A DNA stretch of 64,000 nt, taken from positions 62,001-126,000 of the forward strand of contig CALOGB020000221.1 of NCBI GenBank assembly GCA_942636505.2, written 5' to 3'. Both the position numbers and the translations under genes were made by a program. The notes under the pieces are model-generated. The model saw nothing but the letters and a program-made list of their open reading frames with translations. It had not been told where the DNA came from and searched no databases. Positions 1 to 9,695 of the stretch are shown piece by piece. How positions within the stretch are numbered: position 1 is the first letter of the stretch; every line of letters starts with the position of its first letter. The DNA comes from an uncultured bacterium (lineage in GTDB: Bacteria; Pseudomonadota; Alphaproteobacteria; Sphingomonadales; Sphingomonadaceae).

Positions 1-406
1 GCGCGCGCTGGGGTTGGACGCGCTGAAGTATCTAGGCCGGCTCTACTGGTACACGGTCGAGTTCGGACTGATCGCCGAACCCGAAGGCCTGCGCATCTAC
101 GGCTCGGGCATCGTCTCCAGCTACGCAGAAACGCGGTTCGCGCTCGATGACGCGAGCCCCAACCGGATCGCGCTCGACCTCGCGCGTGTGATGCGGACCG
201 AATACCGGATCGACGATTTCCAGCAGAACTACTTCGTCATCCCGAGCTTCGAGGAGCTGTTGCGGCTGACGGTAGAGACCGACTTCGCGCCGCTGTACGA
301 AGAGCTGAAGGCACTTCCGGATATCCCCGTCGCGCGGATCAAGCCGGGGGATGTGGTGATTACCGAGGGTACGCAGGACTACGCGAACGCGAAGCTCAGC
401 GCGTAA
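1..406 (+). CDS. phhA: Phenylalanine 4-monooxygenase, 3' part only
   Basis: This is the C-terminal part of an iron- and pterin-dependent aromatic amino acid hydroxylase, which converts phenylalanine to tyrosine. The frame is open from base 2, so the 5' half lies outside the window. YWYTVEFGLI carries the Glu that is the third non-haem iron ligand in this family, and it is followed by the family-typical IYGSGIVSS. The two His ligands would lie upstream, off the window. The gene ends with TAA and is followed at once by paired REP-like repeats. The family call is secure; the exact substrate is assumed from it. Confidence 0.9.
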   Translation, partial: RALGLDALKYLGRLYWYTVEFGLIAEPEGLRIYGSGIVSSYAETRFALDDASPNRIALDLARVMRTEYRIDDFQQNYFVIPSFEELLRLTVETDFAPLYEELKALPDIPVARIKPGDVVITEGTQDYANAKLSA

Positions 407-418
407 TTAAATAAGAAG

Positions 419-512
419 CACCACCCCGGCGAAGGCCGGGGCCCAATTGGGCGAACCTCCGAAGTAGAGCCGCACCACCATCCCAATTGGGCCCCGGCCT
501 CCGCCGGGGTGG
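419..512. repeat. Paired REP-like palindrome, type A
   Basis: The left arm (419-451) and right arm (482-512) are inverted copies of a unit whose core is CCCCGGCGAAGGCCGGGG followed by CCCAATTGGG. The 30-base spacer is unrelated. It lies between convergent phhA and prmA. The same type recurs near 11.2, 13.5, 17.9, 50.2, 53.5 and 59.4 kb. Confidence 0.85.
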
Positions 513-548
513 CGGCGGAAGTGGGGTGAGGGTAACCCTTCCCCAACT

Positions 549-602
549 TGTTCCCCCGCGAAGGCGGGGGCCCAGACTGGACCCCCGCCTTCGCGGGGGA
601 AC
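549..602. repeat. REP-like palindrome, type B
   Basis: A compact palindrome: CCCCCGCGAAGGCGGGGG, then CCCAGACTGGA, then the inverted copy of the first arm. The same type recurs near 8.3, 22.1, 30.9, 50.4, 55.7 and 56.7 kb. Confidence 0.85.
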
Positions 603-619
603 ACTCTTCTACGTGTGGC

Positions 620-1555
620 TCAAATATCCAGCGCCCACCCATCACGCCCCTTCGGATCGAACGGCCCCTCCGCCACGAACCGCACCGCCCCCGCGCGCAA
701 CCGAAGCACACTCCAATCCCCCCGCCGGTCAACCGCCTCGAGCGAACACCCGCAAGCCTCATACGCCGCCACGACCCCAGCCCGCTGCGTCTCCAGCAAC
801 CCGGCCAGCACGATCGTCGCCCCCACATCCGAAATGGAAGCGATCTCCGGCGCCATAGATACCAGCGGCCCCGCCAGAATATTCGCGATCACCAGATCAT
901 ACGGCGCGCGAACCACGATCGCATCGTCCAGCGTACCGTCCGCCACAACCAGATCGATCCCTTCGACCCCATTAAGCGCCGCATTCTCAGCCGTAACATC
1001 GATCGAGACCGGATCGATATCCGTCCCCATCACCGCAGCCGCAGGCCACAAATGCGCCGCCGCAAACGCCAGCAACCCCGTCCCCGTCCCAATATCGATC
1101 ACGTTGGCAAACGAGGCATCCGCCAACCCATCGAGCATCGCCAGACACCCGCTGGTCGTCTCATGATGCCCCGTCCCGAACGCCCGGCTAGCCTCGATCA
1201 GGAACGCCCGCTGGTTCGCCGGCACCGCGCCCGCATGCGCACCCGTGTGCACGAAGAACCGCCCGACCGACAAAGGCTCCAGTCCAGCCTGGCTCATCGT
1301 CACCCAGTCCGCATCACCCAGCCGCTCGACCGCGATCTCGGCCCCGGCCGCACTCGGCACCAGCGCGCGCACCGCCGCGACCGTGTCGGCCGCCGGCTCA
1401 TGCTCGAAATACGCATCAAGCCGCCAGGACTCGACGTCGTCCTCAATCTCCTCGGTGGTCATCAACACGCCGTCGATCGTCAGATCGTCGCTCGCATCGA
1501 TCGCCTCCGCCTCCGCCCGCGTGCAGGGGAGGGTGAGCTTCCAACTATCGGACAT
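620..1555 (-). CDS. prmA: Ribosomal protein L11 methyltransferase PrmA
   Basis: A SAM-dependent methyltransferase that trimethylates ribosomal protein L11 in the cytoplasm. The 311 residues match the family length. FGTGHHETT (126-134) is the PrmA form of the FGTGxHxTT signature. IGTGTG (155-160) is the SAM-binding loop, and ANILAGPL (224-231) is the family NxLxxPL-type catalytic motif. An N-terminal substrate-recognition domain of about 100 residues precedes the Rossmann fold. Its start overlaps the end of the upstream dehydrogenase gene by 11 bases, so the two are probably co-transcribed and translationally coupled. Confidence 0.93.
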   Translation of the reverse strand: MSDSWKLTLPCTRAEAEAIDASDDLTIDGVLMTTEEIEDDVESWRLDAYFEHEPAADTVAAVRALVPSAAGAEIAVERLGDADWVTMSQAGLEPLSVGRFFVHTGAHAGAVPANQRAFLIEASRAFGTGHHETTSGCLAMLDGLADASFANVIDIGTGTGLLAFAAAHLWPAAAVMGTDIDPVSIDVTAENAALNGVEGIDLVVADGTLDDAIVVRAPYDLVIANILAGPLVSMAPEIASISDVGATIVLAGLLETQRAGVVAAYEACGCSLEAVDRRGDWSVLRLRAGAVRFVAEGPFDPKGRDGWALDI

Positions 1556-2234
1556 AGCTTGCCCCGTTCACGTCGATCACCGACCCCGTCATCGAAGCCG
1601 GCGCCTCCAGCGCCAGAAACTTCGCCGCCGCCGCGATCTCTTCCGGTGCAGCAACCCGCCCAAGCGGAATATCCGCCAGCAAAGCATCGCCGCCACGGCT
1701 CGACAGATACTCCTCCGCCATCCCGGTCATCGTGAACCCGGGGCACACCGCGAATGCGAGAATTCTCTCCCGAGCATACCCCCGGGCGATCGTCTTGGTC
1801 ATCGCCACCATCCCCGCCTTCGACGCGGCATAATGCCAGTGCGCCGGCGAATCCCCGCGATAGGCGGCCCGGCTCGCGATATTGACGATCCGACCACTGA
1901 ACCCGCGCGATTGCCAATGCAGCACCGCCAACCGGCAAAGCTCGGCCGACGCGGTCAGGTTGATCCGCATCGTCCGCTCCCACTGCGCGGTCCAGTCGTC
2001 ATCGGCGAGCGGCGCCGCCTCGAACACGCCAGCATTGTTGATCAGCACATCGATCGCGCCGCCTGCCTGCTCCAGCGCCGCGTTCCACAACGCAGTCGGC
2101 CCTTCGGGATCGCTGAAGTCGGCCGGAATACCGCTAGCGGTCCCATGCCCGATGACGATCGCGCCGGCCTCGGTCAGCGCCGCATGAATAGCCGCGCCGA
2201 TACCGCGACTAGAGCCGGTAAGAAGAATGGTCAT
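1545..2234 (-). CDS. Short-chain dehydrogenase/reductase
   Basis: A classical NAD(P)-dependent SDR of 229 residues. TGSSRGIG (6-13) is the cofactor-binding loop, NNAG (66-69) is the structural motif, and YAASK (135-139) supplies the catalytic Tyr and Lys. A FabG-like fold is clear, but nothing in the sequence identifies the substrate, so a specific FabG role should not be assumed. It is the first gene of a pair with prmA on the minus strand. A long palindrome of a different repeat type lies just upstream (2287-2405). Confidence 0.85.
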   Translation of the reverse strand: MTILLTGSSRGIGAAIHAALTEAGAIVIGHGTASGIPADFSDPEGPTALWNAALEQAGGAIDVLINNAGVFEAAPLADDDWTAQWERTMRINLTASAELCRLAVLHWQSRGFSGRIVNIASRAAYRGDSPAHWHYAASKAGMVAMTKTIARGYARERILAFAVCPGFTMTGMAEEYLSSRGGDALLADIPLGRVAAPEEIAAAAKFLALEAPASMTGSVIDVNGASYVR

Positions 2235-2286
2235 CCCCGCGCTCTAGCGCCGCAGGCCGTATCCGTCACCAAGCCGAAGAAGGATT

Positions 2287-2405
2287 GGTTCACGCGGAGA
2301 CGCGGAGGTGATGCGTGTCGATCAGGCGAAGCGCTCCCCAACGAAAGTTTTGAAGAACCTACGGTTCCACCAGACCCTCCGCGTCTCCGCGCCTCCGCGT
2401 GAACC
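2287..2405. repeat. Inverted repeat, CGCGGAGACGCGGAG type
   Basis: The left arm GGTTCACGCGGAGACGCGGA starts at 2287, and the matching inverted arm runs 2376-2405 and ends GCGTGAACC. It occupies most of the 199 bases between the SDR start and the chemoreceptor stop. I see no second copy in this window. Confidence 0.75.
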
Positions 2406-2433
2406 ACCCTACGCTTTCTCTCTTAGACCGCCC

Positions 2434-3798
2434 TCACGCCACGCTAGCCGAAAACCCGTCCGCCGCACCGCGCAGCACGCCAAGCTGGTCATCCACCTCG
2501 CCGAACGCGTGACCCAGCCGGTCGATCTCGATTGCCACCGCCTCCGTATCCGCGCGGATCGTCGCGATGGTGGACGACATCGTGTCTGCTGCCAGCGCGG
2601 TCTCGTCGACGGCCGCGGTGATCGCGGTCACGGTGTGCGCCTGTGCCTCCATCGCATGACGTATGCGGTCTGCGCTGTCCCTTACCTCGCCGACGGTCGC
2701 CCTGATCCCGGCGTTGGTCGCGACCGTCGCCGCCGTCGCCGCCTGGATCGCGGCGATCTTCGCGGCGATGTCGTCGGTCGCCCGCGCGGTCTGGCTGGCG
2801 AGCGATTTCACCTCCTGCGCCACCACCGCGAACCCGCGCCCGGCATCGCCAGCCCGCGCCGCCTCGATCGTCGCGTTCAGCGCGAGCAAATTGGTCTGTC
2901 CGGCGATGCTGCGGATCAGCCCGAGGATCGATTCGATCGACTTCGCATGCTCGCTGAGCGCCGCCGACATGCCGACCGCCTCACCGGTCTGTGCACAGGC
3001 GCGATCGGCGATCCCGGCCGCCACCTCGACTTCGCTGCGTGCGGTCTCGATCGCTCGGATCAATCCCGCGGAGGTCTGTGCCGCCTCGCGCATCGCCAGT
3101 GCGGACTGTTCCGCCGCCGCCGCGACCTCGCTCGCCTTGCCGAGGATACCGCGGGTCGAGGCCGCTGCACTCGCCGCCTGCACGTGGATGCGCGTACCCA
3201 AGAGCGCGGTATGCTCGATCGACTCGGCAATACTGCCGCGAAAGTCCGATGCGCGCGTTCGGCGCTCCGCCTGCGCCGCCGCCGCATCGGTCGCACTCAG
3301 GTGCGAGACCATGATGTCCGCCTCGATCAGCGCGATCCGCTGCACCACATCGGCGACAATCCGCATCGTCGCGGCATCGGTGCCGGCGCGATCGACGATC
3401 AGGTGGAGCGTCGCGCTGTGCGCGAACGCCGCCGCCGACAGCAAAGCGGGCAACGGTATTCCCGACCGTCGCGATTCGTCGGCATAGGCGATCGCCATCG
3501 CTTCCCACGTCTGGTCGTAAGGCGACAGGTACCGCATCCGCGCATAGGTCGCGCTCTGGGCGATCCGACGTTCGAGCCGCTCGGGCGTGATCTGCGATGC
3601 GATGTGGCGGACCGCGTCCAGTGACAGATAGTGTCGCCAGAACATCTCGCCGATACGCCGGTGATCGTCCTCGTCCAACAGCGCGCTCAGCGTCGCGCAG
3701 GCCGGCTCGATCAACCCATCCCAATCGTAATCGCGAACCCGGTCGCGCAGCGTTCGGCCCCGCGCAGGCATGGCCACAACGTTAGTCACACTCGTCAT
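2434..3798 (-). CDS. Soluble methyl-accepting chemotaxis protein (globin-sensor-like N-terminus)
   Basis: A 454-residue chemoreceptor without transmembrane segments. The C-terminal half is a standard signalling coiled coil with the hairpin tip [20 protein letters not shown], which contacts CheA and CheW. The first 170 or so residues are helical and resemble the globin-coupled-sensor layout, but I could not place a proximal haem His, so the ligand is open. It should be cytoplasmic. It lies 11 bases downstream of a paralogue (3810-5168) with a nearly identical signalling domain and a diverged sensor. No cheA, cheW or flagellar gene is nearby. Confidence 0.8.
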   Translation of the reverse strand: MTSVTNVVAMPARGRTLRDRVRDYDWDGLIEPACATLSALLDEDDHRRIGEMFWRHYLSLDAVRHIASQITPERLERRIAQSATYARMRYLSPYDQTWEAMAIAYADESRRSGIPLPALLSAAAFAHSATLHLIVDRAGTDAATMRIVADVVQRIALIEADIMVSHLSATDAAAAQAERRTRASDFRGSIAESIEHTALLGTRIHVQAASAAASTRGILGKASEVAAAAEQSALAMREAAQTSAGLIRAIETARSEVEVAAGIADRACAQTGEAVGMSAALSEHAKSIESILGLIRSIAGQTNLLALNATIEAARAGDAGRGFAVVAQEVKSLASQTARATDDIAAKIAAIQAATAATVATNAGIRATVGEVRDSADRIRHAMEAQAHTVTAITAAVDETALAADTMSSTIATIRADTEAVAIEIDRLGHAFGEVDDQLGVLRGAADGFSASVA

Positions 3799-3809
3799 CT
3801 CTCGATCGC

Positions 3810-5168
3810 CTATGCGGCGACTTTGGCGACGAAATCGCCCGCGCTGTTCTTCAGATTGCTGAGCCGCCCGTCGAGCACGTCGAACCCGCGACCCACCCCG
3901 TCGATCTCGGTCGCCACCGTCTCGGTATCCTCGCGGATCGCGGCGATCGTGTTGGACATCGAATCCGCCGCCAGCGCGGTCTCGTCGACCGCCGCGGTGA
4001 TCGCGGTCACCGTCTGCGCCTGCGCCTCCATCGCGTAACGAATGCGGTCGGCGCTTTCCTGCACCTCGGCGACCGTCGACTTGATCGACGCATTGGTCTC
4101 CACGGTCGAGCGCGTCGCCGACTGGATCGCGGCGATCTTCGCGGCGATGTCGTCGGTCGCCCGCGCGGTCTGGTTGGCGAGGCTCTTCACCTCCTGCGCC
4201 ACCACCGCGAAGCCGCGCCCGGCATCGCCCGCGCGCGCCGCCTCGATCGTCGCGTTCAGCGCCAGAAGGTTGGTCTGCCCGGCAATGTCGCGGATCAGCC
4301 CCAGGATCGACTCGATCGACTTCGCATGATCGCTCAGCGTTTCCGACATGCCGACCGCCTGGCCAGCCTGCGCCGATGCCCGATTGGCGATCTCGGCCGC
4401 GGCCTCCACCTCGGTCCGCGCATCCTCGATCGCGCGGATCAGGCCGGCGGCGGTCTGCGCCGCTTCGCGCATCGCCACCGCGGACTGCTCTGCGGCGGCC
4501 GCGACTTCGCTCGCCTTGCCGAGCACCGCACGGGTCGACGCAGAGCTGCGCAACGCCTGTTCGCGCAGCATATGCCCTTCGTCGGTCGCGGTCTCGACCA
4601 TCGCCGCGATGCCGTCGCGGAACTCCGCCGCCAGCGTATCGCGCGCGACCTGCGCGGTATGCATCTGGTACCGGTTATAGATCGCGACGGTGATCTCGCC
4701 CTCCAGCGCCGACAGCCGCATCAGCGTGTCGATGAACACCGGCAGCTTCGGATCCGACCGATCGACCCGCCGCATCAGCACGTCGAGCGCGGCGCGGTCG
4801 CTCGCGCTGATCATCGACAGCAGCGCCATTGGCGATACGTCGGCGACATAGGCCGTCGCGACCGACCGCTCGATCGATTCGATCCAGGCGCGTCCACTCG
4901 TGTCCAGGAAGCGATTGCGCAGGAACGTGCAACCGATCTCGATCATCTGGTCGGTTTCGTGCGGCGCCCATATCCGTTCGTCGGAAAAACACTGCAGCCA
5001 CTGTTCCCAGAACGCCCTGGACACATGCGTGATCTCGGGCGCCAGCGCGGCCCAGACTTCGCGGCTCGCGCCGGTCAGCGATCCGTCGAAATCGAACACC
5101 CGCAGCCGCGCCATCAGGTCGACGGAGGCCGCGATCGAGCCGGGGGCCGGCAGGTCGTTGGTGGTCAA
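3810..5168 (-). CDS. Soluble methyl-accepting chemotaxis protein, tandem paralogue
   Basis: 452 residues with the same architecture as its downstream neighbour: an N-terminal helical sensor region without membrane segments, then the signalling domain with tip [20 protein letters not shown] and flanking heptads almost identical to the paralogue from about residue 215 onward. The sensor halves (first 170 residues) are poorly alike. This indicates tandem duplication with sensor divergence or ongoing homogenisation of the signalling half. It is probably the first gene of a two-gene operon, with the promoter in the 5169-5420 gap that also serves sdhC on the other strand. Confidence 0.8.
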   Translation of the reverse strand: MTTNDLPAPGSIAASVDLMARLRVFDFDGSLTGASREVWAALAPEITHVSRAFWEQWLQCFSDERIWAPHETDQMIEIGCTFLRNRFLDTSGRAWIESIERSVATAYVADVSPMALLSMISASDRAALDVLMRRVDRSDPKLPVFIDTLMRLSALEGEITVAIYNRYQMHTAQVARDTLAAEFRDGIAAMVETATDEGHMLREQALRSSASTRAVLGKASEVAAAAEQSAVAMREAAQTAAGLIRAIEDARTEVEAAAEIANRASAQAGQAVGMSETLSDHAKSIESILGLIRDIAGQTNLLALNATIEAARAGDAGRGFAVVAQEVKSLANQTARATDDIAAKIAAIQSATRSTVETNASIKSTVAEVQESADRIRYAMEAQAQTVTAITAAVDETALAADSMSNTIAAIREDTETVATEIDGVGRGFDVLDGRLSNLKNSAGDFVAKVAA

Positions 5169-5420
5169 GACGGTGAACTCCGGATCGAATGTACGACGCC
5201 ATCGCTACACGCCATGTCTTAAGGGCTGGTTAGGGATCGACGCGTCGTGATGTGCAGGGTCGGTCGTGTCGCACAGGCATCACGCCCGCGGTGTCATGGG
5301 TTATCGGACCGCCCCCAATGGGTTGCATCGCAGCACGCGGTGGCTAATAGGTCGCCCAATCTATATATTCTGGGCCAAGCTATTCTTGGTTCGTCATCTT
5401 CTGGTTCGAGGACTCCGCCC

Positions 5421-5831
5421 TTGGCATCGCGCAACCCGGCACGCCCGCTATCTCCCCATCTGCAGGTCTATAAATGGGGCCCGCACATGCTGGTCTCGAT
5501 CCTGCACCGCGTGACCGGCAGCGGGATGGCGACCGTCGGCAGCATCCTGCTCGTCTGGTGGCTCGCCGCGATCGCCGCGGGCGATCAGGCCTATGCGACC
5601 TTCGTCGACGTGTTCACCACCGACACCGGCCGGCTCAACATCCTCGGCTATATCGTCGCGGTCGGGCTGACGCTGTCGCTGTTCCAGCACATGATGACCG
5701 GCATCCGCCACATGGTGCTCGATATCGGCGCCGGCTACGAACTGAAGCGCAACAAGATGGGCGCGATCGCGACGATGGTCGCTTCGGTCGCGCTGACGAT
5801 CGTTTTCTGGCTCTACATGGGGATCAAGTAA
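5421..5831 (+). CDS. sdhC: Succinate dehydrogenase cytochrome b556 subunit
   Basis: The haem b and quinone-binding membrane anchor of complex II, about 136 residues with three hydrophobic helices. I chose the TTG at 5421 because the protein then begins ASRNPARPLSPHLQVYKW, the usual SdhC N-terminus, and GAGGA lies about 8 bases upstream; no ATG fits. HRVTGSG and HMMTGIRH carry the conserved His residues that bind haem. Its stop overlaps the sdhD start by one base. An A+T-rich TATATT near 5364 could be part of the operon promoter. Confidence 0.9.
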   Translation: MASRNPARPLSPHLQVYKWGPHMLVSILHRVTGSGMATVGSILLVWWLAAIAAGDQAYATFVDVFTTDTGRLNILGYIVAVGLTLSLFQHMMTGIRHMVLDIGAGYELKRNKMGAIATMVASVALTIVFWLYMGIK

Positions 5832-6217
5832 TGGGTTCGGGTACGGCAATCGGTCGCGTCCGCGGCCTGGGCAGCGCCAAGCATGGTGCGCATCACTGGT
5901 GGCAGCAGCGTCTGACGGCGGGCTCGAACCTGTTCCTCATGGCGTGGCTGATGATCTCGGTCGCACGGATGCCCGGCTATGATTACGCCGCGGTCCATCT
6001 GTGGCTGCAATCGGCCTGGGTCGCAGTGCCGATGGCGCTGCTGATCCTGTCGGTCTTCTATCACTTCCGTCTCGGTCTGCAGGTCGTGATCGAGGATTAC
6101 CAGCATGGCGAGAGCCGTGTCGTGACGATGATCCTCCTCAACCTGTTCACCTTCACGCTGGGCGGCATCGCCCTGTTCGCGATCCTGAAGGTCGCCTTCT
6201 CCGGAGCTCCCGCGTAA
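5831..6217 (+). CDS. sdhD: Succinate dehydrogenase hydrophobic membrane anchor subunit
   Basis: The second membrane anchor of complex II, 128 residues with three predicted helices. The N-terminus [19 protein letters not shown] is characteristic of alphaproteobacterial SdhD. It overlaps sdhC and sdhA by one base each (TAATG junctions), so sdhC, sdhD and sdhA are translationally coupled and made in fixed ratio. Confidence 0.92.
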   Translation: MGSGTAIGRVRGLGSAKHGAHHWWQQRLTAGSNLFLMAWLMISVARMPGYDYAAVHLWLQSAWVAVPMALLILSVFYHFRLGLQVVIEDYQHGESRVVTMILLNLFTFTLGGIALFAILKVAFSGAPA

Positions 6218-8019
6218 TGTCAGCTGCCTACAAGATCATCGATCATACCTATGATGCGGTCGTCGTCGGTGCCGGCGGTTCCGGCCTGCGCGCGACGATG
6301 GGCATCGCCGAGAGCGGCCTGAAGACGGCGTGCATCACCAAGGTCTTCCCGACCCGTTCGCATACCGTTGCAGCCCAGGGCGGCATCGCCGCCAGCCTTG
6401 GCAACAACTCGCCGGATCACTGGACCTGGCACATGTTCGATACCGTCAAGGGTTCCGACTGGCTCGGCGACCAGGACGCGATCGAGTATCTCTGCCGCGA
6501 AGCGCCTCAGGCGGTCTACGAACTCGAGCATGCCGGCATGCCGTTCAGCCGTAACGAGAACGGCACGATCTATCAGCGTCCGTTCGGCGGCCACATGCAG
6601 AACATGGGCGAGGGGCCTCCGGTCCAGCGCACTGCCGCCGCCGCCGATCGCACCGGCCACGCGATGCTCCACGCGCTGTATCAGCAGAGCCTGAAGTACA
6701 ACACGGACTTCTTCGTCGAGTATTTCGCGCTCGACCTGATCATGGAAAACGGCGTCTGCCGCGGCGTCATCGCGCTGTGCATGGAAGACGGCTCGATCCA
6801 CCGCTTCCGCAGCCACCAGACGGTGCTCGCCACCGGCGGTTACGGCCGCGTCTATTTCTCGGCGACCTCGGCGCACACCTGCACCGGCGACGGCAACGCG
6901 ATGGTGCTCCGCGCCGGCCTGCCGCTGCAGGACATGGAGTTCGTCCAGTTCCACCCGACCGGCATCTACGGCGCGGGCGTGCTCATCACCGAGGGCGCAC
7001 GCGGTGAGGGCGGTTACCTGACCAACTCCGAGGGCGAGCGCTTCATGGAGCGCTATGCCCCGTCGGCGAAGGACCTCGCCTCGCGCGACGTCGTCAGCCG
7101 CTCGATGGCGCTCGAAATGCGCGAAGGTCGCGGCGTCGGCAAGAACGGCGACCACATCTTCCTGCATCTCGATCACATCGATCCCAAGGTGCTCGCCGAG
7201 CGCCTGCCGGGCATTACCGAGACGGGCAAGGTATTCGCCGGCGTCGATCTGACGCGCCAGCCGCTGCCGGTCACGCCGACCGTGCACTACAACATGGGCG
7301 GCATCCCGACCAACTTCCACGGCGAGGTCGTCAACCTCGTCGACGGTAACCCCGACGCGGTCGTCCCCGGCCTGTTCGCGGTCGGCGAAGCGGCCTGCGT
7401 CTCGGTCCACGGTGCGAACCGCCTCGGCTCTAACAGTCTGATCGATCTCGTGGTGTTCGGCCGCGCGACCGGCCTGCGGATCAAGGACACGCTGAAGCCC
7501 GGTACGGCGCACGCGCCGCTGCCCAAGGGGTCGGAAGACCTCGCGCTGACGCGTCTCGACCATTTCCGCAATGCAAGCGGCGGCTCGCCGACCGCGCAGA
7601 TCCGTCTCGACATGCAGCAGACCATGCAGAAGCATTGCGCCGTGTTCCGCGACACCGAGCTGCTGAACCAGGGCGTCGAGAAGATGGCCGGGATCTACAG
7701 CCGGATGACCGACGTCGCCGTGAAGGATCGCAGCATGATCTGGAACACCGATCTGGTCGAGACGATGGAGCTCGACAACCTGATCGGCCAGGCGGTCGTG
7801 ACGATGAACTCGGCCGCCAACCGCACCGAGTCGCGCGGCGCGCACATGCACGAGGATTTCCCCGAGCGCGACGACGCGAACTGGATGAAGCACACCATCA
7901 CCACCTTCAACGGCTGGGGCGGCAAGGGCGGCGAGACCAAGATCGATTTCCGCCCGGTCCACGACTACACGCTCACCGACGACATCGACTACATCAAGCC
8001 CAAGAAGCGGGTATACTGA
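6217..8019 (+). CDS. sdhA: Succinate dehydrogenase flavoprotein subunit
   Basis: The catalytic FAD subunit that oxidises succinate to fumarate. It has 600 residues, normal for the family. GAGGSG (18-23) binds [13 protein letters not shown] contains the His (about residue 49) that carries FAD covalently. [10 protein letters not shown] and [11 protein letters not shown] are substrate and FAD contact motifs. The start ATG overlaps the sdhD stop. The stop overlaps the ATG of a small membrane gene instead of sdhB, which lies about 1.7 kb downstream with its own promoter. Confidence 0.97.
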   Translation: MSAAYKIIDHTYDAVVVGAGGSGLRATMGIAESGLKTACITKVFPTRSHTVAAQGGIAASLGNNSPDHWTWHMFDTVKGSDWLGDQDAIEYLCREAPQAVYELEHAGMPFSRNENGTIYQRPFGGHMQNMGEGPPVQRTAAAADRTGHAMLHALYQQSLKYNTDFFVEYFALDLIMENGVCRGVIALCMEDGSIHRFRSHQTVLATGGYGRVYFSATSAHTCTGDGNAMVLRAGLPLQDMEFVQFHPTGIYGAGVLITEGARGEGGYLTNSEGERFMERYAPSAKDLASRDVVSRSMALEMREGRGVGKNGDHIFLHLDHIDPKVLAERLPGITETGKVFAGVDLTRQPLPVTPTVHYNMGGIPTNFHGEVVNLVDGNPDAVVPGLFAVGEAACVSVHGANRLGSNSLIDLVVFGRATGLRIKDTLKPGTAHAPLPKGSEDLALTRLDHFRNASGGSPTAQIRLDMQQTMQKHCAVFRDTELLNQGVEKMAGIYSRMTDVAVKDRSMIWNTDLVETMELDNLIGQAVVTMNSAANRTESRGAHMHEDFPERDDANWMKHTITTFNGWGGKGGETKIDFRPVHDYTLTDDIDYIKPKKRVY

Positions 8020-8291
8020 TGACCTGGGCCATCATCGCGATCGGGTTCCTGGTGCCCGTCGCAGTGGGGCTCCTCACGCGTTTCCAACCGATGATCGCCG
8101 GCTTCCTATGGCCGGTGGTCGTCGCACTACTGACCGCGATCTACGTCTTCGCCATCGAACCCCGCGGTATCGGCGAAGAACCCCAGAAGATAGCGATCAC
8201 CTTCTACGCCCTCTTCTCGCTGGTAGGCGGAGTCCCAGGCGGCTTGGTAGGCTGGATCCTCCAGTACAAGCGTACGGCCGGAAGGGCCTGA
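8019..8291 (+). CDS. Small membrane protein coupled to sdhA, unknown function
   Basis: 90 residues with about three hydrophobic helices (residues 3-22, 26-46 and 60-82), beginning [20 protein letters not shown] do not recognise the family. Its ATG overlaps the sdhA stop (ATGA), so it is translated with the succinate dehydrogenase subunits. That makes a role in complex II assembly or membrane insertion possible, but this is inference from position only. A type B repeat follows directly and probably marks the transcript end. Confidence 0.7.
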   Translation: MTWAIIAIGFLVPVAVGLLTRFQPMIAGFLWPVVVALLTAIYVFAIEPRGIGEEPQKIAITFYALFSLVGGVPGGLVGWILQYKRTAGRA

Positions 8292-8301
8292 CCCCCTCCC
8301 T

Positions 8302-8356
8302 TGTTCTCCCGCGAAGGCGGGAGCCCAGTCTGGATCCCCGCCTTCGCGGGGAAACA
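8302..8356. repeat. REP-like palindrome, type B
   Basis: GTTCTCCCGCGAAGGCGGGA, then GCCCAGTCTGGATC, then the inverted arm. It lies between the sdhCDA transcript end and the convergent toxin gene. Confidence 0.85.
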
Positions 8357-8379
8357 AGGCTCAGGCGGAACGCCGACGA

Positions 8380-8700
8380 CTAATCGATCCGCCCAGCCGC
8401 GATCTTGTACACCAAGTTACGATCCCGTCGCCCGACGGCCACGACGATCACCGTCACCAAGCCATTGTCGACCCGGTACACCAACCGATACCCCGCGGCC
8501 CGAAGCTTGATCTTGTAGCACCCGGCCATCCCGCTCAGCCGCGCACTCGCAATATGCGGCTCGCCCAACCGCTCCGTAAGTTTCGCCTTGAACTGCTCGC
8601 GAACATTGGCGCCAAGCTTCTCCCATTCCCGCAGCGCACTCGGCAGGAAAGCGAGACTATAGGTCGCGAAGCGACACCGCGACCGGCACCTCGTCGGCAC
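8380..8700 (-). CDS. RelE/ParE-family toxin
   Basis: A RelE-like toxin, probably a ribosome-dependent mRNA endonuclease. The core from ATYSLAFLPSALREWEKL to KIKLRAAGYRLVYRV is typical, and the final VVAVGRRDRNLVY supplies the conserved basic and aromatic residues. Family members start near the ATYSLAF segment, but the frame has no ATG there. I chose GTG at 8700; ATG at 8727 would add nine residues. Either start lies inside the antitoxin gene, so the two overlap and are coupled. It is convergent with the sdhCDA operon. Confidence 0.82.
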   Translation of the reverse strand: MPTRCRSRCRFATYSLAFLPSALREWEKLGANVREQFKAKLTERLGEPHIASARLSGMAGCYKIKLRAAGYRLVYRVDNGLVTVIVVAVGRRDRNLVYKIAAGRID

Positions 8701-8905
8701 GCGCGCGCACCAGGTCTGCCAGTTCAACGTCCTCCAAACGATCCATCAATTCCTCCCACGCCGCTGCCGGCACCAAATACGCGGCGGGCGTATTCCGATT
8801 GAGCACGGCCACTGGAAATCCGCCCGCAGCCTCGATGACTCCGGAGGGGTTCTTCTTCAGGTCGCTGATGCTCACGGTCGCGCCGGCATGGATGGTCTCA
8901 ATCAT
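8657..8905 (-). CDS. Phd/YefM-type antitoxin
   Basis: 82 residues. The N-terminus TIHAGATVSISDLKKNPSGVIEAAGGFPVAVLNRNTPAAYLV is the Phd/YefM DNA-binding fold. The C-terminal LADLVRARADEVPVAV is the toxin-binding tail. It is the first gene of the pair, as usual, and should bind the toxin and repress its own promoter. It lies inside the gap that separates sdhCDA from sdhB. Confidence 0.85.
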   Translation of the reverse strand: MIETIHAGATVSISDLKKNPSGVIEAAGGFPVAVLNRNTPAAYLVPAAAWEELMDRLEDVELADLVRARADEVPVAVSLRDL

Positions 8906-9004
8906 GACCGCTTTGTAGCACGTCGAACAGGTCGCGCCAAATCACTGTGCTGATATGCCGCAACCCATCCGGAACCCACTTCCCCCGCGGCAGTTTGCCG
9001 CGAC

Positions 9005-9586
9005 ATGACCGACACATCCCCCGCTTCGAACGCCCGCAACTACCCGTTGCTCGCCGCCCCCCACATCCACCTCCACGGCCCCGTCGACGACGCGATGTAC
9101 GACACTTTCAAGTCGCAGCTGGCCGCCGCCCCCACCGAGGGCCCGCTGGTCGTCTCGATCACCACGCTTGGCGGCGACCCCGAAGTCGCCCGCGCGATGG
9201 GGGACAACATCCGCCTGCTCCGCGAATATACCGGCCGCGAGACGCTCTTCCTCGGCAAGGTCGCGGTCTACTCCGCGGGCGCGACGTTCATGTCCGCCTT
9301 CCCGGTCGACAGCCGCTTCCTCACCCGCAACAGCCGCATCATGATCCACGAGCGGCAGATGCAGAGCACGATCGAACTCAACGGCCCGCTCAACACGCTC
9401 TCCTATACGCTGAAAGCCAAGCTGCACGAGATCGAGGACTCGATCAACATCCAGGAGGAAGGCTTCCGCGCGATCGTCGAGGGCTCGAAGGTGTCGCTCG
9501 AGGAGCTGAAGAAGAAGGCCCCCTCCAACTGGTACATCGAAGCCGAGGAAGCCCGCGACCTCGGGCTCGTCCTCGACATCATCTGA
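9005..9586 (+). CDS. ClpP-like serine protease (peptidase S14 fold)
   Basis: 193 residues with the ClpP/crotonase fold. [11 protein letters not shown] (55-65) is the oxyanion-hole strand. The nucleophile is probably Ser90 in [13 protein letters not shown], and His115 in RIMIHERQM is the general base. Core ClpP normally has MGQAAS around the Ser, so this is a divergent paralogue and not obviously the housekeeping subunit. The helical part after residue 125 is also shorter and charged. It sits alone upstream of sdhB; no Clp ATPase is adjacent (clpA is about 37 kb away). A role in protein turnover is inferred from fold only. Confidence 0.78.
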   Translation: MTDTSPASNARNYPLLAAPHIHLHGPVDDAMYDTFKSQLAAAPTEGPLVVSITTLGGDPEVARAMGDNIRLLREYTGRETLFLGKVAVYSAGATFMSAFPVDSRFLTRNSRIMIHERQMQSTIELNGPLNTLSYTLKAKLHEIEDSINIQEEGFRAIVEGSKVSLEELKKKAPSNWYIEAEEARDLGLVLDII

Positions 9587-9611
9587 CCCGGCACCTGCCG
9601 CTAACGCGACA

Positions 9612-9637
9612 GCGGGTGTGACGCATGTTGCACCCGC
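9612..9637 (+). terminator. Hairpin after the ClpP-like gene
   Basis: GCGGGTG and CACCCGC form a 7-base stem 26 bases after the stop codon. There is no T run, so it may be only a stabilising hairpin. Confidence 0.35.
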
Positions 9638-9665
9638 GAAGCTAAGGATTTGCGGGGAGGGCCCC

Positions 9666-9695
9666 TGTCATGTATCGGCTCTGACAACCTATAAT
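9666..9695 (+). promoter_or_regulatory. Candidate sdhB promoter
   Basis: A consensus TATAAT lies at 9690-9695, 25 bases before the sdhB ATG, with TGTCAT (a weak -35) 18 bases upstream. It would let sdhB be transcribed separately from sdhCDA. Confidence 0.5.

Noticed and set aside
407..858. Short ORFs across the first REP cluster
   Set aside because: They translate type A and B repeats (for example EGGGPVWAPAFAGE) and have no other support.
6220..7962. 580-aa minus-strand ORF antisense to sdhA
   Set aside because: Antisense shadow of a conserved core enzyme.
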